A stretch of 49,718 nucleotides of DNA from positions 1 to 49,718 of the IMG/VR virus record IMGVR_UViG_3300049893_000399; one strand, written 5' to 3'. The notes beneath the pieces were generated by a model. That model ran no database searches, had not been told where the DNA came from, and worked only from the letters and a program-made list of their open reading frames with translations. The position numbers and the translations under genes were made by a program. The stretch comes from a virus. Below are positions 8,627 through 14,948 of this stretch, in pieces; the first letter of the stretch is position 1; the number at the start of each line of letters is the position of its first letter.

Positions 8627-8801
8627 CTCTAATTCTCCGCATTACATTCTCTTGACGATTCATTGTCCATAGAATTACTGCGGTATCTTTACTATAACCC
8701 CGCGGTTTGAAGATGGTATCATATATCTCTTCAAAGTCATCTAGAAATTCTCTCCACTCATCAAGAATCTCTTTCTCATCTTCCGCAGAGTCAAATAACA
8801 T
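8601..8801 (-). CDS. Small acidic helical protein, 66 aa
   Basis: An acidic N-terminal half (SAEDEKEILDEWREFLDDF) is followed by a more basic C-terminal helix (NRQENVMRRIRDAL). It overlaps the following 54-residue gene by 26 bases. The function is unknown; its place among small genes ahead of the terminase suggests an accessory late role. Confidence 0.65.
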   Translation of the reverse strand: MLFDSAEDEKEILDEWREFLDDFEEIYDTIFKPRGYSKDTAVILWTMNRQENVMRRIRDALQGEES

Positions 8802-8804
8802 ATA

Positions 8805-8984
8805 TTATCCCTTTTTAGGCCATGTATGCTTTACAGCTTTAATGTTCATTATATCTCCCATTAAAGGAGAATTATCAGCCGCTTCGTTCCCCATCTGAGG
8901 CTGAATGCTCGGACATTGATAGCCCGCATTATTATCTGGAAGAGTCTCATCTACATCTCTATGATATTTAGGTCCACCACTCAT
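8805..8984 (-). CDS. Hypothetical protein, 59 aa
   Basis: The start is ATG at 8982-8984 with a strong AGGAG site seven bases upstream; the stop is at 8805-8807. The sequence is proline- and asparagine-containing and largely polar (SGGPKYHRDVDETLPDNN near the N-terminus). No family is recognised. It fills the space between the 118-residue and 66-residue genes exactly. Confidence 0.65.
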   Translation of the reverse strand: MSGGPKYHRDVDETLPDNNAGYQCPSIQPQMGNEAADNSPLMGDIMNIKAVKHTWPKKG

Positions 8985-8993
8985 GTTAACTCC

Positions 8994-9350
8994 TTAGCTA
9001 TCGTTATAAGCTACTGTTGCTTGAAAGATGCGATCGGCAGCAACTGCCGCAGCACTAATTCTAAATGCAGCAGCATAGAAAGCATATTGTCTAGTCTTAC
9101 TTGCTGGAGGGGCTGTTACATCTACTCCAGTAGAATCTTGTAGTGTGGTCCATGTAGGAGTTTGTGAAGCTTCAGGTAAATTTGGGTCATAATCATGCGA
9201 TACCTGAATTGTAGTAGCTTCAGGTAATGTACTCGGTGCCCCAATTGCCAAGGTAATTAATGATGCAAGACCTTTGCTAAATGGTACAGCAGGACTAACA
9301 GTACCACCATTAGGCACTGTAATATTAGGTAACCTACAAGAGTTTATCAC
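8994..9350 (-). CDS. Virion-associated hypothetical protein, 118 aa
   Basis: A serine/threonine/alanine-rich, beta-prone protein with a DYDPNLPEASQTPTWTTLQD segment. It overlaps the end of the tailspike gene by four bases (ATGA), so its translation is coupled to the tailspike. A small tailspike-associated or baseplate-like component is plausible; no family is recognised. Confidence 0.65.
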   Translation of the reverse strand: MINSCRLPNITVPNGGTVSPAVPFSKGLASLITLAIGAPSTLPEATTIQVSHDYDPNLPEASQTPTWTTLQDSTGVDVTAPPASKTRQYAFYAAAFRISAAAVAADRIFQATVAYNDS

Positions 9351-11305
9351 AGTAAAGCTCCAATATAGCGTTCAGGAATAAATAAACTATTGGTAGGATC
9401 TCCAGCACCAATAAAAGATCCACCAGAATTAGAAAATTCAAATCTACCTATATCTGGAGCTGAGCCTAAATACTTAATACTACCACCTGTACCATCATTT
9501 ATTCCAACAATAATCTGGCCACGATCTATGCTTGGAGAATTAGATTTAAGTCTGAAATCTAATATAGCTGTAGAAATAAATAACGGATTCTCTTGTCTAC
9601 CATTAACTTCTATACCAGCCTGTGCTCCTTGCAGAGCAGCTAATGTAGTATAAGATTGGCCAGCGGCCCCGGCATCGGTTAATCTATATATAGCATGTCC
9701 AGCAGGTTGTTCTCCTACAGGAGTATATGTATTATAATTTAGGGTGTATGTTGGATCACCCCAACAAGTAGTAGGAGCAGTAGAACCAGTTTTTCTTACA
9801 TAAATAGAGCCACCAGTATCTGCTCCATCATATGTCCACTGATTTTGTGCCACTATAGCAGCTAGGTTAGCAACTCTAGTAACTATAGCATGAGAATCAT
9901 CACCTAATATACCGGGGTCCCAATCTATATGTTGATGTTTATATATTGCATCAACACCTGGAGTACCACTGTGTAATGTCCATGTAGTAATATTCCATTC
10001 TATATAAACATCTTGACTATTAGTATCTGTACCATTACCATATATAAGATTATTACGAGCATCAAATGGGCCATGAGCATTGATTACATGCAGCCCAGAT
10101 TTATGATTACCCCATATAGTAGCGTGATATAAACTATTACTAGAGCTACCATTTGTAGTACCACCTTCAAACATTACACCAAATAAAATATTACGTACAC
10201 TAGTTATATGATGGAAGATATTATTACTAGATAGAGCATCTACTTGAAATCCTGCCTTGCCATTGTTATCAGCAAAACAGAAGGATATAACATTACCACT
10301 AGCACGATCGAAATTAGGAACTTGTCCTACTACATAAATTCCGGCATCAAATCCTTGAACTGTAGCAGGTTGATTCCATTTATTAGCTACACCAGCATTG
10401 GAAGTAAAAGAAGATAAAGTAACAGTAGAATTTCTTGCAGCAAACTGTAATCCAGCTCTACCATTGCTATCAAAAATACAATTATATACAGAACTACCTG
10501 CGGATAAAAATATTAGTGATGCACCGTGTTCACGTTGGTATCTAAATGTACAATTTGATAATGTAATAGTACGTGTTTGTGCAAATGAATTAGTACCTTG
10601 CCCGCCATATTGAAATCCAAATTCTCCCCACTCGAATAAACAATCTGTTACAGTCCAACCTTCATTAACAACAGAATTAGCATTAACATCTAATTGGCTA
10701 GAACCACCAATATTAGTAAATCTAAAATGTATAGAAGAAAATGTTATAAAATCTTGCCCATCACTAAATTCGTTAAAACAAAAGTTTCTGCGTCCAACGT
10801 GTACTGTTATACCACCAGCGCCCGGCACCTCTCCTGTAGCTACAACTACATATAAATCTGTGCCAGTAAAATGCCATTCATCTAAAGCAGTACAATTAGC
10901 TAGTACAGTATCTTTAGATAAATGTCTTGTAGTTGATTGTCCTACTGGAGTACCATCTTCACGCCAAACAGAATTAGGTGTCCAACCTAAAGCAGCAATC
11001 TTATATCTATCTCCACCAGCTACAGCACTATCAAATACCCATCCTACTGGAATATCAGCAGAAGTTATTATAGGACGATTACCAGAACCATAAGCACCAA
11101 ATTTCAGTGGATGCCCGCTAGTGCCTGTACCACGTACACTACCAGATTCTGACCAACTATCACCACGACGCAAATTTACAATATCATCAGCAGTAAGAAA
11201 AGCCGTAGCACTTAACTTGGCTAACGTAGTCCAAGGAAGTAATTCAGTTAATCCTGAATTACCATCATTAGCCCCGGCTTCTTTGGATTCAAAATATTGT
11301 GTCAT
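9347..11305 (-). CDS. Tailspike with right-handed parallel beta-helix
   Basis: This 652-residue protein is likely the receptor-binding spike. The N-terminus (MTQYFESKEAGANDGNSGLT) resembles the entry of pectate-lyase-like folds. Residues about 170-480 contain repeated short strand-turn units rich in N, S, T and G (for example ITLSNCTFRYQREHGASLIF and NNLIYGNGTDTNSQDVYIE), typical of parallel beta-helix coils. Such spikes often bind or depolymerise surface polysaccharide; catalytic residues cannot be assigned here. It is the second gene from the late promoter and stands apart from the other tail genes. Confidence 0.8.
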   Translation of the reverse strand: MTQYFESKEAGANDGNSGLTELLPWTTLAKLSATAFLTADDIVNLRRGDSWSESGSVRGTGTSGHPLKFGAYGSGNRPIITSADIPVGWVFDSAVAGGDRYKIAALGWTPNSVWREDGTPVGQSTTRHLSKDTVLANCTALDEWHFTGTDLYVVVATGEVPGAGGITVHVGRRNFCFNEFSDGQDFITFSSIHFRFTNIGGSSQLDVNANSVVNEGWTVTDCLFEWGEFGFQYGGQGTNSFAQTRTITLSNCTFRYQREHGASLIFLSAGSSVYNCIFDSNGRAGLQFAARNSTVTLSSFTSNAGVANKWNQPATVQGFDAGIYVVGQVPNFDRASGNVISFCFADNNGKAGFQVDALSSNNIFHHITSVRNILFGVMFEGGTTNGSSSNSLYHATIWGNHKSGLHVINAHGPFDARNNLIYGNGTDTNSQDVYIEWNITTWTLHSGTPGVDAIYKHQHIDWDPGILGDDSHAIVTRVANLAAIVAQNQWTYDGADTGGSIYVRKTGSTAPTTCWGDPTYTLNYNTYTPVGEQPAGHAIYRLTDAGAAGQSYTTLAALQGAQAGIEVNGRQENPLFISTAILDFRLKSNSPSIDRGQIIVGINDGTGGSIKYLGSAPDIGRFEFSNSGGSFIGAGDPTNSLFIPERYIGALL

Positions 11306-11577
11306 GTAATCGCCGAGTTAACTTCTTCTTGTGTATATAAACCTTTTTGTATACAAAAGCGTATATACTTTACTATATCACTCTTAAGCTTCTCTAATCT
11401 GTCAACTTCATCTTTATGACATTCATATATTAAAAGTTTTATACTTTCCTTATTTACGTCTAATCTAAGATTTAATATATTTCTATTTAACTCTAATAAT
11501 TCCTGTACTACCGCTTGTCTAAATTCTTCATCATTTTTTATTGATAATAGATTACGTAATTCTTTGCGCTTAGACAT
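11302..11577 (-). CDS. Hypothetical helical protein, first gene of the late block
   Basis: This 91-residue protein is predicted almost entirely helical and charged (ELLELNRNILNLRLDVNKES, later KSDIVKYIRFCIQKG). It is the promoter-proximal leftward gene and overlaps the tailspike start by four bases. It could be a small regulator or an assembly factor; no motif decides. Confidence 0.6.
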   Translation of the reverse strand: MSKRKELRNLLSIKNDEEFRQAVVQELLELNRNILNLRLDVNKESIKLLIYECHKDEVDRLEKLKSDIVKYIRFCIQKGLYTQEEVNSAIT

Positions 11578-11633
11578 AAGTTCCCAAATCTATTACCAAA
11601 GATCAGTAGACATACTGCTCTCGCTCCGCCTAT

Positions 11634-11662
11634 AAGGTATAGCATCTAGCTCTAAAAGTCAA
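11634..11662 (-). promoter_or_regulatory. Leftward sigma70-like promoter for the late block
   Basis: Reading leftward, a TTGACT box (11657-11662) is followed after 17 bases by TACCTT (11634-11639). An overlapping TATACC would give a 15-base spacer. It points into the first late gene 57 bases downstream. The -10 is imperfect, which fits a promoter needing an activator; see the upstream TTCCAC repeats. Confidence 0.5.
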
Positions 11663-11671
11663 TACTTTGGT

Positions 11672-11700
11672 TTCCACTTTGGCTTCCACAATCTTTCCAC
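11672..11700. repeat. Three helically phased TTCCAC boxes upstream of the late promoter
   Basis: TTCCAC occurs at 11672-11677, 11684-11689 and 11695-11700, with start-to-start steps of 12 and 11 bases, about one helical turn. They lie just upstream of the leftward -35 box, where an activator would bind. The fuller TTTCCACA form partly resembles a DnaA box, so a replication role is an alternative. Confidence 0.5.
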
Positions 11701-11701
11701 A

Positions 11702-11880
11702 AGCTAAACACGAAAGTGGAGAGATAAAAAACTTTAGATACTTTTTTAGAAAGCCAAAAATTTTTTATTGCCTTAATTATTTACTAATTCATTTGGTATC
11801 TTGTTTGGTATTTATATTTTATATTAGCGATTTGTTGAGGTTCCATTAGGGGGGTTTGAGTTGGTATTTTTGGGTGTGCC
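11702..11880. other. AT-rich intergenic segment without a credible gene
   Basis: Between the divergent blocks, about 11725-11830 is very AT-rich with A and T runs. It is followed by an imperfect stem with TAGGGG (11847-11852) and CCCCTA (11879-11884). I see no credible gene. Together with the repeats to the right it could serve as a DNA-unwinding or early-promoter region. Confidence 0.45.
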
Positions 11881-11889
11881 CCTATGATT

Positions 11890-12057
11890 GATAACGTCTA
11901 TGATGTGATAGATAACTTCTATGTTGCAACATGAAACATAGGGGGTAGTATGAAGATTCCTTCACACTAGGCCAAGTATGAAGATTCCTTCATTAATCCA
12001 ATTCATGAAGGTTCCTTCACATTAATCCTATACGTTCCAATATGAAACATTGGGGGT
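11890..12057. repeat. Repeat cluster: three families of short repeats (candidate origin or operator)
   Basis: Family A, GATAACnTCTATG, lies at 11890-11902 and 11911-11923. Family B, ATGAAACATnGGGGGT, lies at 11931-11946 and 12042-12057. Family C, the dyad TGAAGRTTCCTTCA, lies at 11951-11964, 11979-11992 and 12006-12019, with steps of 28 and 27 bases. C is nested between the two B copies. The arrangement in a divergent intergenic region resembles replication iterons or multi-site operators. Confidence 0.65.
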
Positions 12058-12063
12058 CTATTG

Positions 12064-12076
12064 TAACATATCCACA
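12064..12076 (+). other. DnaA-box-like 13-mer, copy 1
   Basis: TAACATATCCACA contains ATATCCACA, one base from the DnaA consensus TTATCCACA. The identical 13-mer occurs at 19389-19401. It sits just right of the repeat cluster. A role in origin function is possible but not shown. Confidence 0.35.
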
Positions 12077-12202
12077 TGGCACGGGATATGCGTCTGTAGC
12101 ATTTCAGGCCCTATGCAAATATCATGCCTTGCTTTATGCAAAGAATCGGGCATAGTGCAAACCATTTTATACATAAGGCAAGATGCGTGCCAAGCTAAGT
12201 CG

Positions 12203-12231
12203 TTGTCAGTCAATAACTTAGGATGTATAAA
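12203..12231 (+). promoter_or_regulatory. Rightward sigma70-like promoter
   Basis: TTGTCA (12203-12208) and TATAAA (12226-12231) are separated by 17 bases, pointing into the early block. The next gene starts at 12401, so a leader of about 160 bases would be made, containing the second promoter. Confidence 0.5.
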
Positions 12232-12316
12232 TGTATTGGCACAGCGATTGCTTTAGTAGTGGCCGTGAGGCCAAGGGGTTGCACTAGAGCCTAGCGGTTC
12301 CGTTACAAAGTACCCC

Positions 12317-12344
12317 TTGACTTCAGTACCAAATGCGATAGTAT
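12317..12344 (+). promoter_or_regulatory. Rightward sigma70-like promoter before the first early gene
   Basis: TTGACT (12317-12322) and TAGTAT (12339-12344) have a 16-base spacer. Predicted transcription starts near 12351, about 50 bases before the ATG at 12401. This argues against the longer reading frame beginning at 12317. Confidence 0.55.
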
Positions 12345-12400
12345 TGGGTAGCAGTAAACGCTCTTACTACTCCGTTTCATTCCTCTATTGTGGGGGTACT

Positions 12401-12712
12401 ATGCGGCACATTCTTAACGGCCGCGTAGTGCGGCTAGTGAATGATTCTGACCGCTGGCAGAACGTCCCCGATGTATCCACTAGGGGCAAGGCGGTAGCCG
12501 AGCAAATCACGTCAAGCCGTAAGGCTGATAGTGAAATGCGTAAAGCATACCGTGAAGCCGAACGGGCAGAAATTCGCTACATGAATTTCACACTGGGATG
12601 TAATGGCCGCAAGCTTGCGTCACCATCCCAAGGCCGCACTAGCGACAAGGTAGTACGGGATCATGGCATTGGCTTGCAAGGTCCTAGGTTTAAGCGTAGA
12701 CCAGCTAGCTAA
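12401..12712 (+). CDS. First early gene, basic protein of 103 aa
   Basis: The start is ATG 12401, because an in-frame earlier ATG lies inside the promoter. The protein is basic, with a charged helix (SEMRKAYREAERAEIRYMNF) and a basic C-terminus (GLQGPRFKRRPAS). As the most promoter-proximal early gene it may act on the host just after infection, as small early phage proteins often do. No family is recognised. Confidence 0.7.
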   Translation: MRHILNGRVVRLVNDSDRWQNVPDVSTRGKAVAEQITSSRKADSEMRKAYREAERAEIRYMNFTLGCNGRKLASPSQGRTSDKVVRDHGIGLQGPRFKRRPAS

Positions 12713-12720
12713 GATGATGT

Positions 12721-12741
12721 GCTAGGGTGCAATTCCCTAGC
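12721..12741 (+). other. Hairpin after the first early gene
   Basis: GCTAGGG (12721-12727) pairs perfectly with CCCTAGC (12735-12741) around a 7-base loop, eight bases after the stop. No T-run follows, so it is not a standard intrinsic terminator. It could be a processing or mRNA 3'-end structure. Confidence 0.5.
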
Positions 12742-12748
12742 CTAGCTC

Positions 12749-12777
12749 TTGACAAAGCTAACGTAGTGTGTTAGCTT
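12749..12777 (+). promoter_or_regulatory. Rightward promoter with an inverted repeat inside
   Basis: TTGACA (12749-12754) is followed after 17 bases by TAGCTT (12772-12777). A perfect 7-bp inverted repeat, AGCTAAC (12756-12762) and GTTAGCT (12770-12776), fills the spacer and overlaps the -10. It would drive the structured region downstream. The dyad could be an operator. Confidence 0.5.
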
Positions 12778-12854
12778 AGTAGTAGAAACAAAACATAGCC
12801 TGATATATGGGCACCAATAGCTAGACCTATCTACGGCGTAGGGATATAGCTAGC

Positions 12855-12938
12855 ATGAGTTTAACACTGCTAACTATATGGCGACCGAAGTATGATAGTG
12901 AAGCTATAGGGAAACAGTGTAAATCTAGTGTGCGATAG
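12855..12938 (+). CDS. Possible micro-protein, 27 aa
   Basis: ATG 12855 to TAG 12938 encodes a short, partly basic peptide (MSLTLLTIWRPKYDSEAIG at the N-terminus). It overlaps the stem structures annotated here, and the ribosome site is weak. Either the RNA structure or this ORF could be the functional element. Confidence 0.25.
   Translation: MSLTLLTIWRPKYDSEAIGKQCKSSVR
12860..12923 (+). ncRNA. Candidate structured RNA element 1
   Basis: The closing stem pairs 12860-12869 with 12915-12923 (TTTAACACTG against CAGTGTAAA, one bulged A). Inside, CTATA (12874-12878) pairs with TATAG (12905-12909). It lies downstream of the TTGACA promoter and is directly followed by a second stem-closed element. 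Confidence 0.4.
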
Positions 12939-12978
12939 AAAGATGTACGTAACCCTAACGTAATAGGGCCACACTAGA
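12924..12978 (+). ncRNA. Candidate structured RNA element 2
   Basis: CTAGTGTG (12925-12932) pairs perfectly with CACACTAG (12970-12977), extended by a T-A pair at 12924/12978. It encloses a hairpin CCCTA (12953-12957) / TAGGG (12964-12968). It abuts element 1 and the tRNA-like element that starts at 12978. Confidence 0.45.
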
Positions 12979-13076
12979 AGCTATGGGCTAGCATGGTAGC
13001 CAACAGATAATATACCGTAATCTAATCATGCACCATGAGACGGTATAGACTTAGGTTTAAATCCTAAGCATAGCTT
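12978..13076 (+). ncRNA. tRNA-like four-way junction
   Basis: An 8-bp closing stem, AAGCTATG (12978-12985) with CATAGCTT (13069-13076), encloses three arms in cloverleaf order. Arm 1 is GGCTA/TAGCC (12986-12990 with 12997-13001, 6-base loop). Arm 2 is TATACCGT/ACGGTATA (13011-13018 with 13040-13047, 21-base loop). Arm 3 is CTTAGG/CCTAAG (13050-13055 with 13063-13068) with a 7-base loop TTTAAAT, much like a T-arm. Arm 2 is too long and its loop too large for an ordinary anticodon arm. It ends one base before the ATG of the next small gene. Confidence 0.5.
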
Positions 13077-13077
13077 T

Positions 13078-13185
13078 ATGCCAATACCCATTGAATATCT
13101 TTCACTGCTATTCATAAGGTTCATTGAAACGGGTGATGAATCATATGAATATGCAATAGCATGGGAGCTACAATGTCTAAGGTAA
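13078..13185 (+). CDS. Small protein, 35 aa
   Basis: ATG 13078 to TAA 13185 begins MPIPIEYLSLLFIRFIETGD and ends in an acidic, aromatic stretch with a W. It begins right after the tRNA-like element and its end overlaps the start of the next small gene by 13 bases. That suggests a coupled pair. The function is unknown. Confidence 0.5.
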   Translation: MPIPIEYLSLLFIRFIETGDESYEYAIAWELQCLR

Positions 13186-13307
13186 CGGCTCACAAGTATA
13201 CTACCTATTCCAAGGTATACGCAAATATGATGCGTACCTCGGGATTCAAGGTTACTTCCACGTATATGCGTGATGGGATGATTTGCTATATCATCCTCAT
13301 TGCGTAA
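13173..13307 (+). CDS. Small protein, 44 aa
   Basis: ATG 13173 follows a GGGAG site and the stop is TAA at 13305-13307. The peptide is basic and rich in K, T, Y and M (MSKVTAHKYTTYSKVYANMM), with a hydrophobic C-terminus ICYIILIA. Unknown function; overlap with the upstream ORF and a good ribosome site support it. Confidence 0.55.
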   Translation: MSKVTAHKYTTYSKVYANMMRTSGFKVTSTYMRDGMICYIILIA

Positions 13308-13603
13308 TACCAAAGGAAGTAGTTTTACCAAAGCTTTCAAAGCGTTCAAAGGATTCAACGCTATCAACTAAATTGGAAGGCTGACCCCCGGAGGGTGTAC
13401 GATTCTAGCCATGGGGTAGTGTAGTGGTTCCGTATATATATGTAACAATAATATATATATACATATAATCACTGCATAATCCTCTACCTCTGGCACGGTT
13501 CATGCATCTATGGGGCACAGCCTCGGATAATGGTTGATAGCCTTGAATGGTTTGATTGGTTTGCGAGATTTGTTACCTTTGGTTCACCCTTTGGTAAATC
13601 TAT
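13308..13603. other. Non-coding stretch with a long hairpin
   Basis: I find no credible gene here. A long imperfect hairpin is visible: GGGGTAG (13413-13419) with CTACCTC (13484-13490), AGTGGTT (13423-13429) with AATCACT (13467-13473), and TATATGT (13437-13443) with ACATATA (13461-13467), including G-U pairs. The last two partners share one base. The apex is an alternating AT run. Confidence 0.45.
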
Positions 13604-13792
13604 ATGCTACCAAGCGCTAGAACGGTTAAGCGAGCAGGAATCCAGCTACAAGGTATCATAGAGCTATTGGAAAAACAAAAATATCCGATAGATATGGTAG
13701 TTCCATTAGCAAATGTAGTATTCAAGCTAAAGGAACAACAGAGTGAGTTAGGTGTACTACTCTGTAGGCTAAAAGAAAAGAAAGCAGAGTAA
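13604..13792 (+). CDS. Hypothetical helical protein, 62 aa
   Basis: A helical protein with a basic N-terminus (MLPSARTVKRAGIQL) and lysine-rich C-terminus (CRLKEKKAE). It is followed one base later by the zinc-finger-like gene. The ribosome site is weak. Unknown function. Confidence 0.6.
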   Translation: MLPSARTVKRAGIQLQGIIELLEKQKYPIDMVVPLANVVFKLKEQQSELGVLLCRLKEKKAE

Positions 13793-13793
13793 C

Positions 13794-14021
13794 ATGACAA
13801 TCTGCCCAATCTGTAAAAAGCCATTGCTAGCTGATGATGTGCTAGCATTAGAATGGTATGAACCTTGTCAGTGGTGGGTATTGCATCATTACTCACCGTC
13901 TCGACAAATCGAAAACGTAGCATGGTGTATTCAAGCAGATCATTTCATAGGAAGAAATGCCTCTACGATAATGAAAGAACAATTCGTAGAAAAAGAAGTT
14001 GGAAATACACTGCTACCGTAG
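13794..14021 (+). CDS. Small zinc-ribbon-like protein, 75 aa
   Basis: It begins MTICPICKKPLLADDVL, with a CPIC-type zinc knuckle, then further Cys and His residues (EPCQWWVLHH) that could complete a metal site. Tryptophans cluster around residues 20-30. It may bind nucleic acid or protein; the family is not recognised. Confidence 0.65.
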   Translation: MTICPICKKPLLADDVLALEWYEPCQWWVLHHYSPSRQIENVAWCIQADHFIGRNASTIMKEQFVEKEVGNTLLP

Positions 14022-14031
14022 AAGGTGAATA

Positions 14032-14166
14032 ATGCACAAGCTAGATGAGATCACATTCACCGTCGGGCAAGTATTGACTACCTTCGTTCTGTGTATTATA
14101 TTCTGGGGCGGGGTGAGTTGGTATCTGACCCGCAGGCAGGGGCAGGCTAACCGCAATTGGGAGTGA
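14032..14166 (+). CDS. Small single-span membrane protein, 44 aa
   Basis: ATG 14032 follows GAAGGTG; the stop is TGA 14164-14166. A hydrophobic segment (VLTTFVLCIIFWGGVSWYL, residues about 14-32) is flanked by an acidic N-terminus and a basic C-terminus (TRRQGQ), predicting N-out, C-in insertion. Role unknown. Confidence 0.6.
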   Translation: MHKLDEITFTVGQVLTTFVLCIIFWGGVSWYLTRRQGQANRNWE

Positions 14167-14180
14167 GACTTAGCTCCCTC

Positions 14181-14209
14181 TTGACAGATTCTCCCCTTAT
14201 CATTATATA
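14181..14209 (+). promoter_or_regulatory. Strong rightward sigma70-like promoter with a dyad
   Basis: TTGACA (14181-14186) and TATATA (14204-14209) are separated by 17 bases. CTCCCC (14191-14196) and GGGGAG (14211-14216) form an inverted repeat whose arms flank the -10, suggesting an operator. It precedes the basic 48-residue gene and a 153-residue gene with a very strong ribosome site. Confidence 0.65.
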
Positions 14210-14249
14210 GGGGGAGCGCAGAAGGAAAACATAAAACTATCACAACAAT

Positions 14250-14290
14250 AGGAGGTAGCATATGATGAGTATATAACCTCATCATAGGAG
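14250..14290 (+). promoter_or_regulatory. Leader mini-ORF inside a hairpin
   Basis: A strong AGGAGG (14250-14255) precedes ATG 14262, which begins a four-codon frame (M-M-S-I, stop TAA 14274-14276). The frame lies in a hairpin with perfect 8-bp arms ATGATGAG (14262-14269) and CTCATCAT (14278-14285). The second ribosome site, AGGAG at 14286-14290, serves the gene starting at 14297. Translating ribosomes would open the hairpin, suggesting coupling or attenuation. Confidence 0.45.
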
Positions 14291-14296
14291 CTACAG

Positions 14297-14443
14297 ATGT
14301 ACCGCGATAGCGTGGGCAACACTTATAAGAGTGTTCCGCCCGCTAAGACTCCGCCCGGTGCTGGTAAGTCTCGCAACGGCAATAAGAAGCATGGCCGTAA
14401 CAAGATCAAGTGTGCTAAGTATCGGGCTAAGCACAACAAGTAA
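14297..14443 (+). CDS. Very basic small protein, 48 aa
   Basis: ATG 14297 follows AGGAG; the stop is TAA at 14441-14443. The C-terminal half is a run of K, R and N with NKKHGRNKIKCAKYRAKHNK. That resembles a small family of phage proteins with a K-x-GRN-(K/R)-x-x-C-x-x-Y pattern. Nucleic-acid binding is likely from charge alone. Expression should be strong, given the promoter at 14181. Confidence 0.65.
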   Translation: MYRDSVGNTYKSVPPAKTPPGAGKSRNGNKKHGRNKIKCAKYRAKHNK

Positions 14444-14479
14444 CAATCAACTAGACATGAAAGGAGGTGAATACATAAT

Positions 14480-14941
14480 ATGTCAGAGTTTAAGCAGATC
14501 ACCATTAAGCTCAAGCCTGAAGGCTATGGACAGGAGATTAGCTTTACGGCTGAGCGCCCGTTTAGGGGGAATCTTGCAGGATATGCAGAGTTTTTCGGTG
14601 GCGAGAATAATCTGTATACCCGTATTGATTCTATAGTGGAGCGTGCAGCAAAGCAGAATGGTGTGGTTAAGTTCAATAAGACTCCTGAAGGAGGCTGGAA
14701 CGAAACTAACATCGCAGAGACTATCGCTAATGCACAGGAAGCTATTAGCGGTTACGCTCCTGATACTGGTGGTGCTGGGGTACAGACTAAGGCTAAGAAT
14801 GTTGACGCATTCCAAGAGCTTGCGGATAAGGAAGCAGAGAAGTTTAGCAAGGTTAATCCGCTTGATCTTGTCGCCCGTATGTCTGGCCGTATGTCCCCGG
14901 CTGACTTCACCGCTAAGTATGGTTTCGATCTTAGCGCGTAA
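14480..14941 (+). CDS. Hypothetical early protein, 153 aa
   Basis: The start follows AAAGGAGGTG, the strongest ribosome site in the early block. The N-terminal region is beta-prone (FKQITIKLKPEGYGQEISFT), the middle alpha-helical, and the C-terminus alanine-rich (MSPADFTAKYGFDLSA). No known family is recognised. The strong promoter and ribosome site imply an abundant product. Its codon use is visibly richer in G and C than the next genes. Confidence 0.7.
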   Translation: MSEFKQITIKLKPEGYGQEISFTAERPFRGNLAGYAEFFGGENNLYTRIDSIVERAAKQNGVVKFNKTPEGGWNETNIAETIANAQEAISGYAPDTGGAGVQTKAKNVDAFQELADKEAEKFSKVNPLDLVARMSGRMSPADFTAKYGFDLSA

Positions 14942-14948
14942 TTAGTAA

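Noticed and set aside
12317-12400. Longer N-terminus for the first early gene from ATG 12317
   Set aside because: The -35 and -10 of a good promoter overlap it, so transcription begins downstream of that ATG.
13026-13367. A leftward ORF of 113 codons
   Set aside because: It opposes the transcription direction and is antisense to small genes and the tRNA-like element; its composition is unlike the other proteins.
14013-14514. Leftward ORFs opposite small early genes
   Set aside because: Shadow frames over real rightward genes and the promoter, with no ribosome site.
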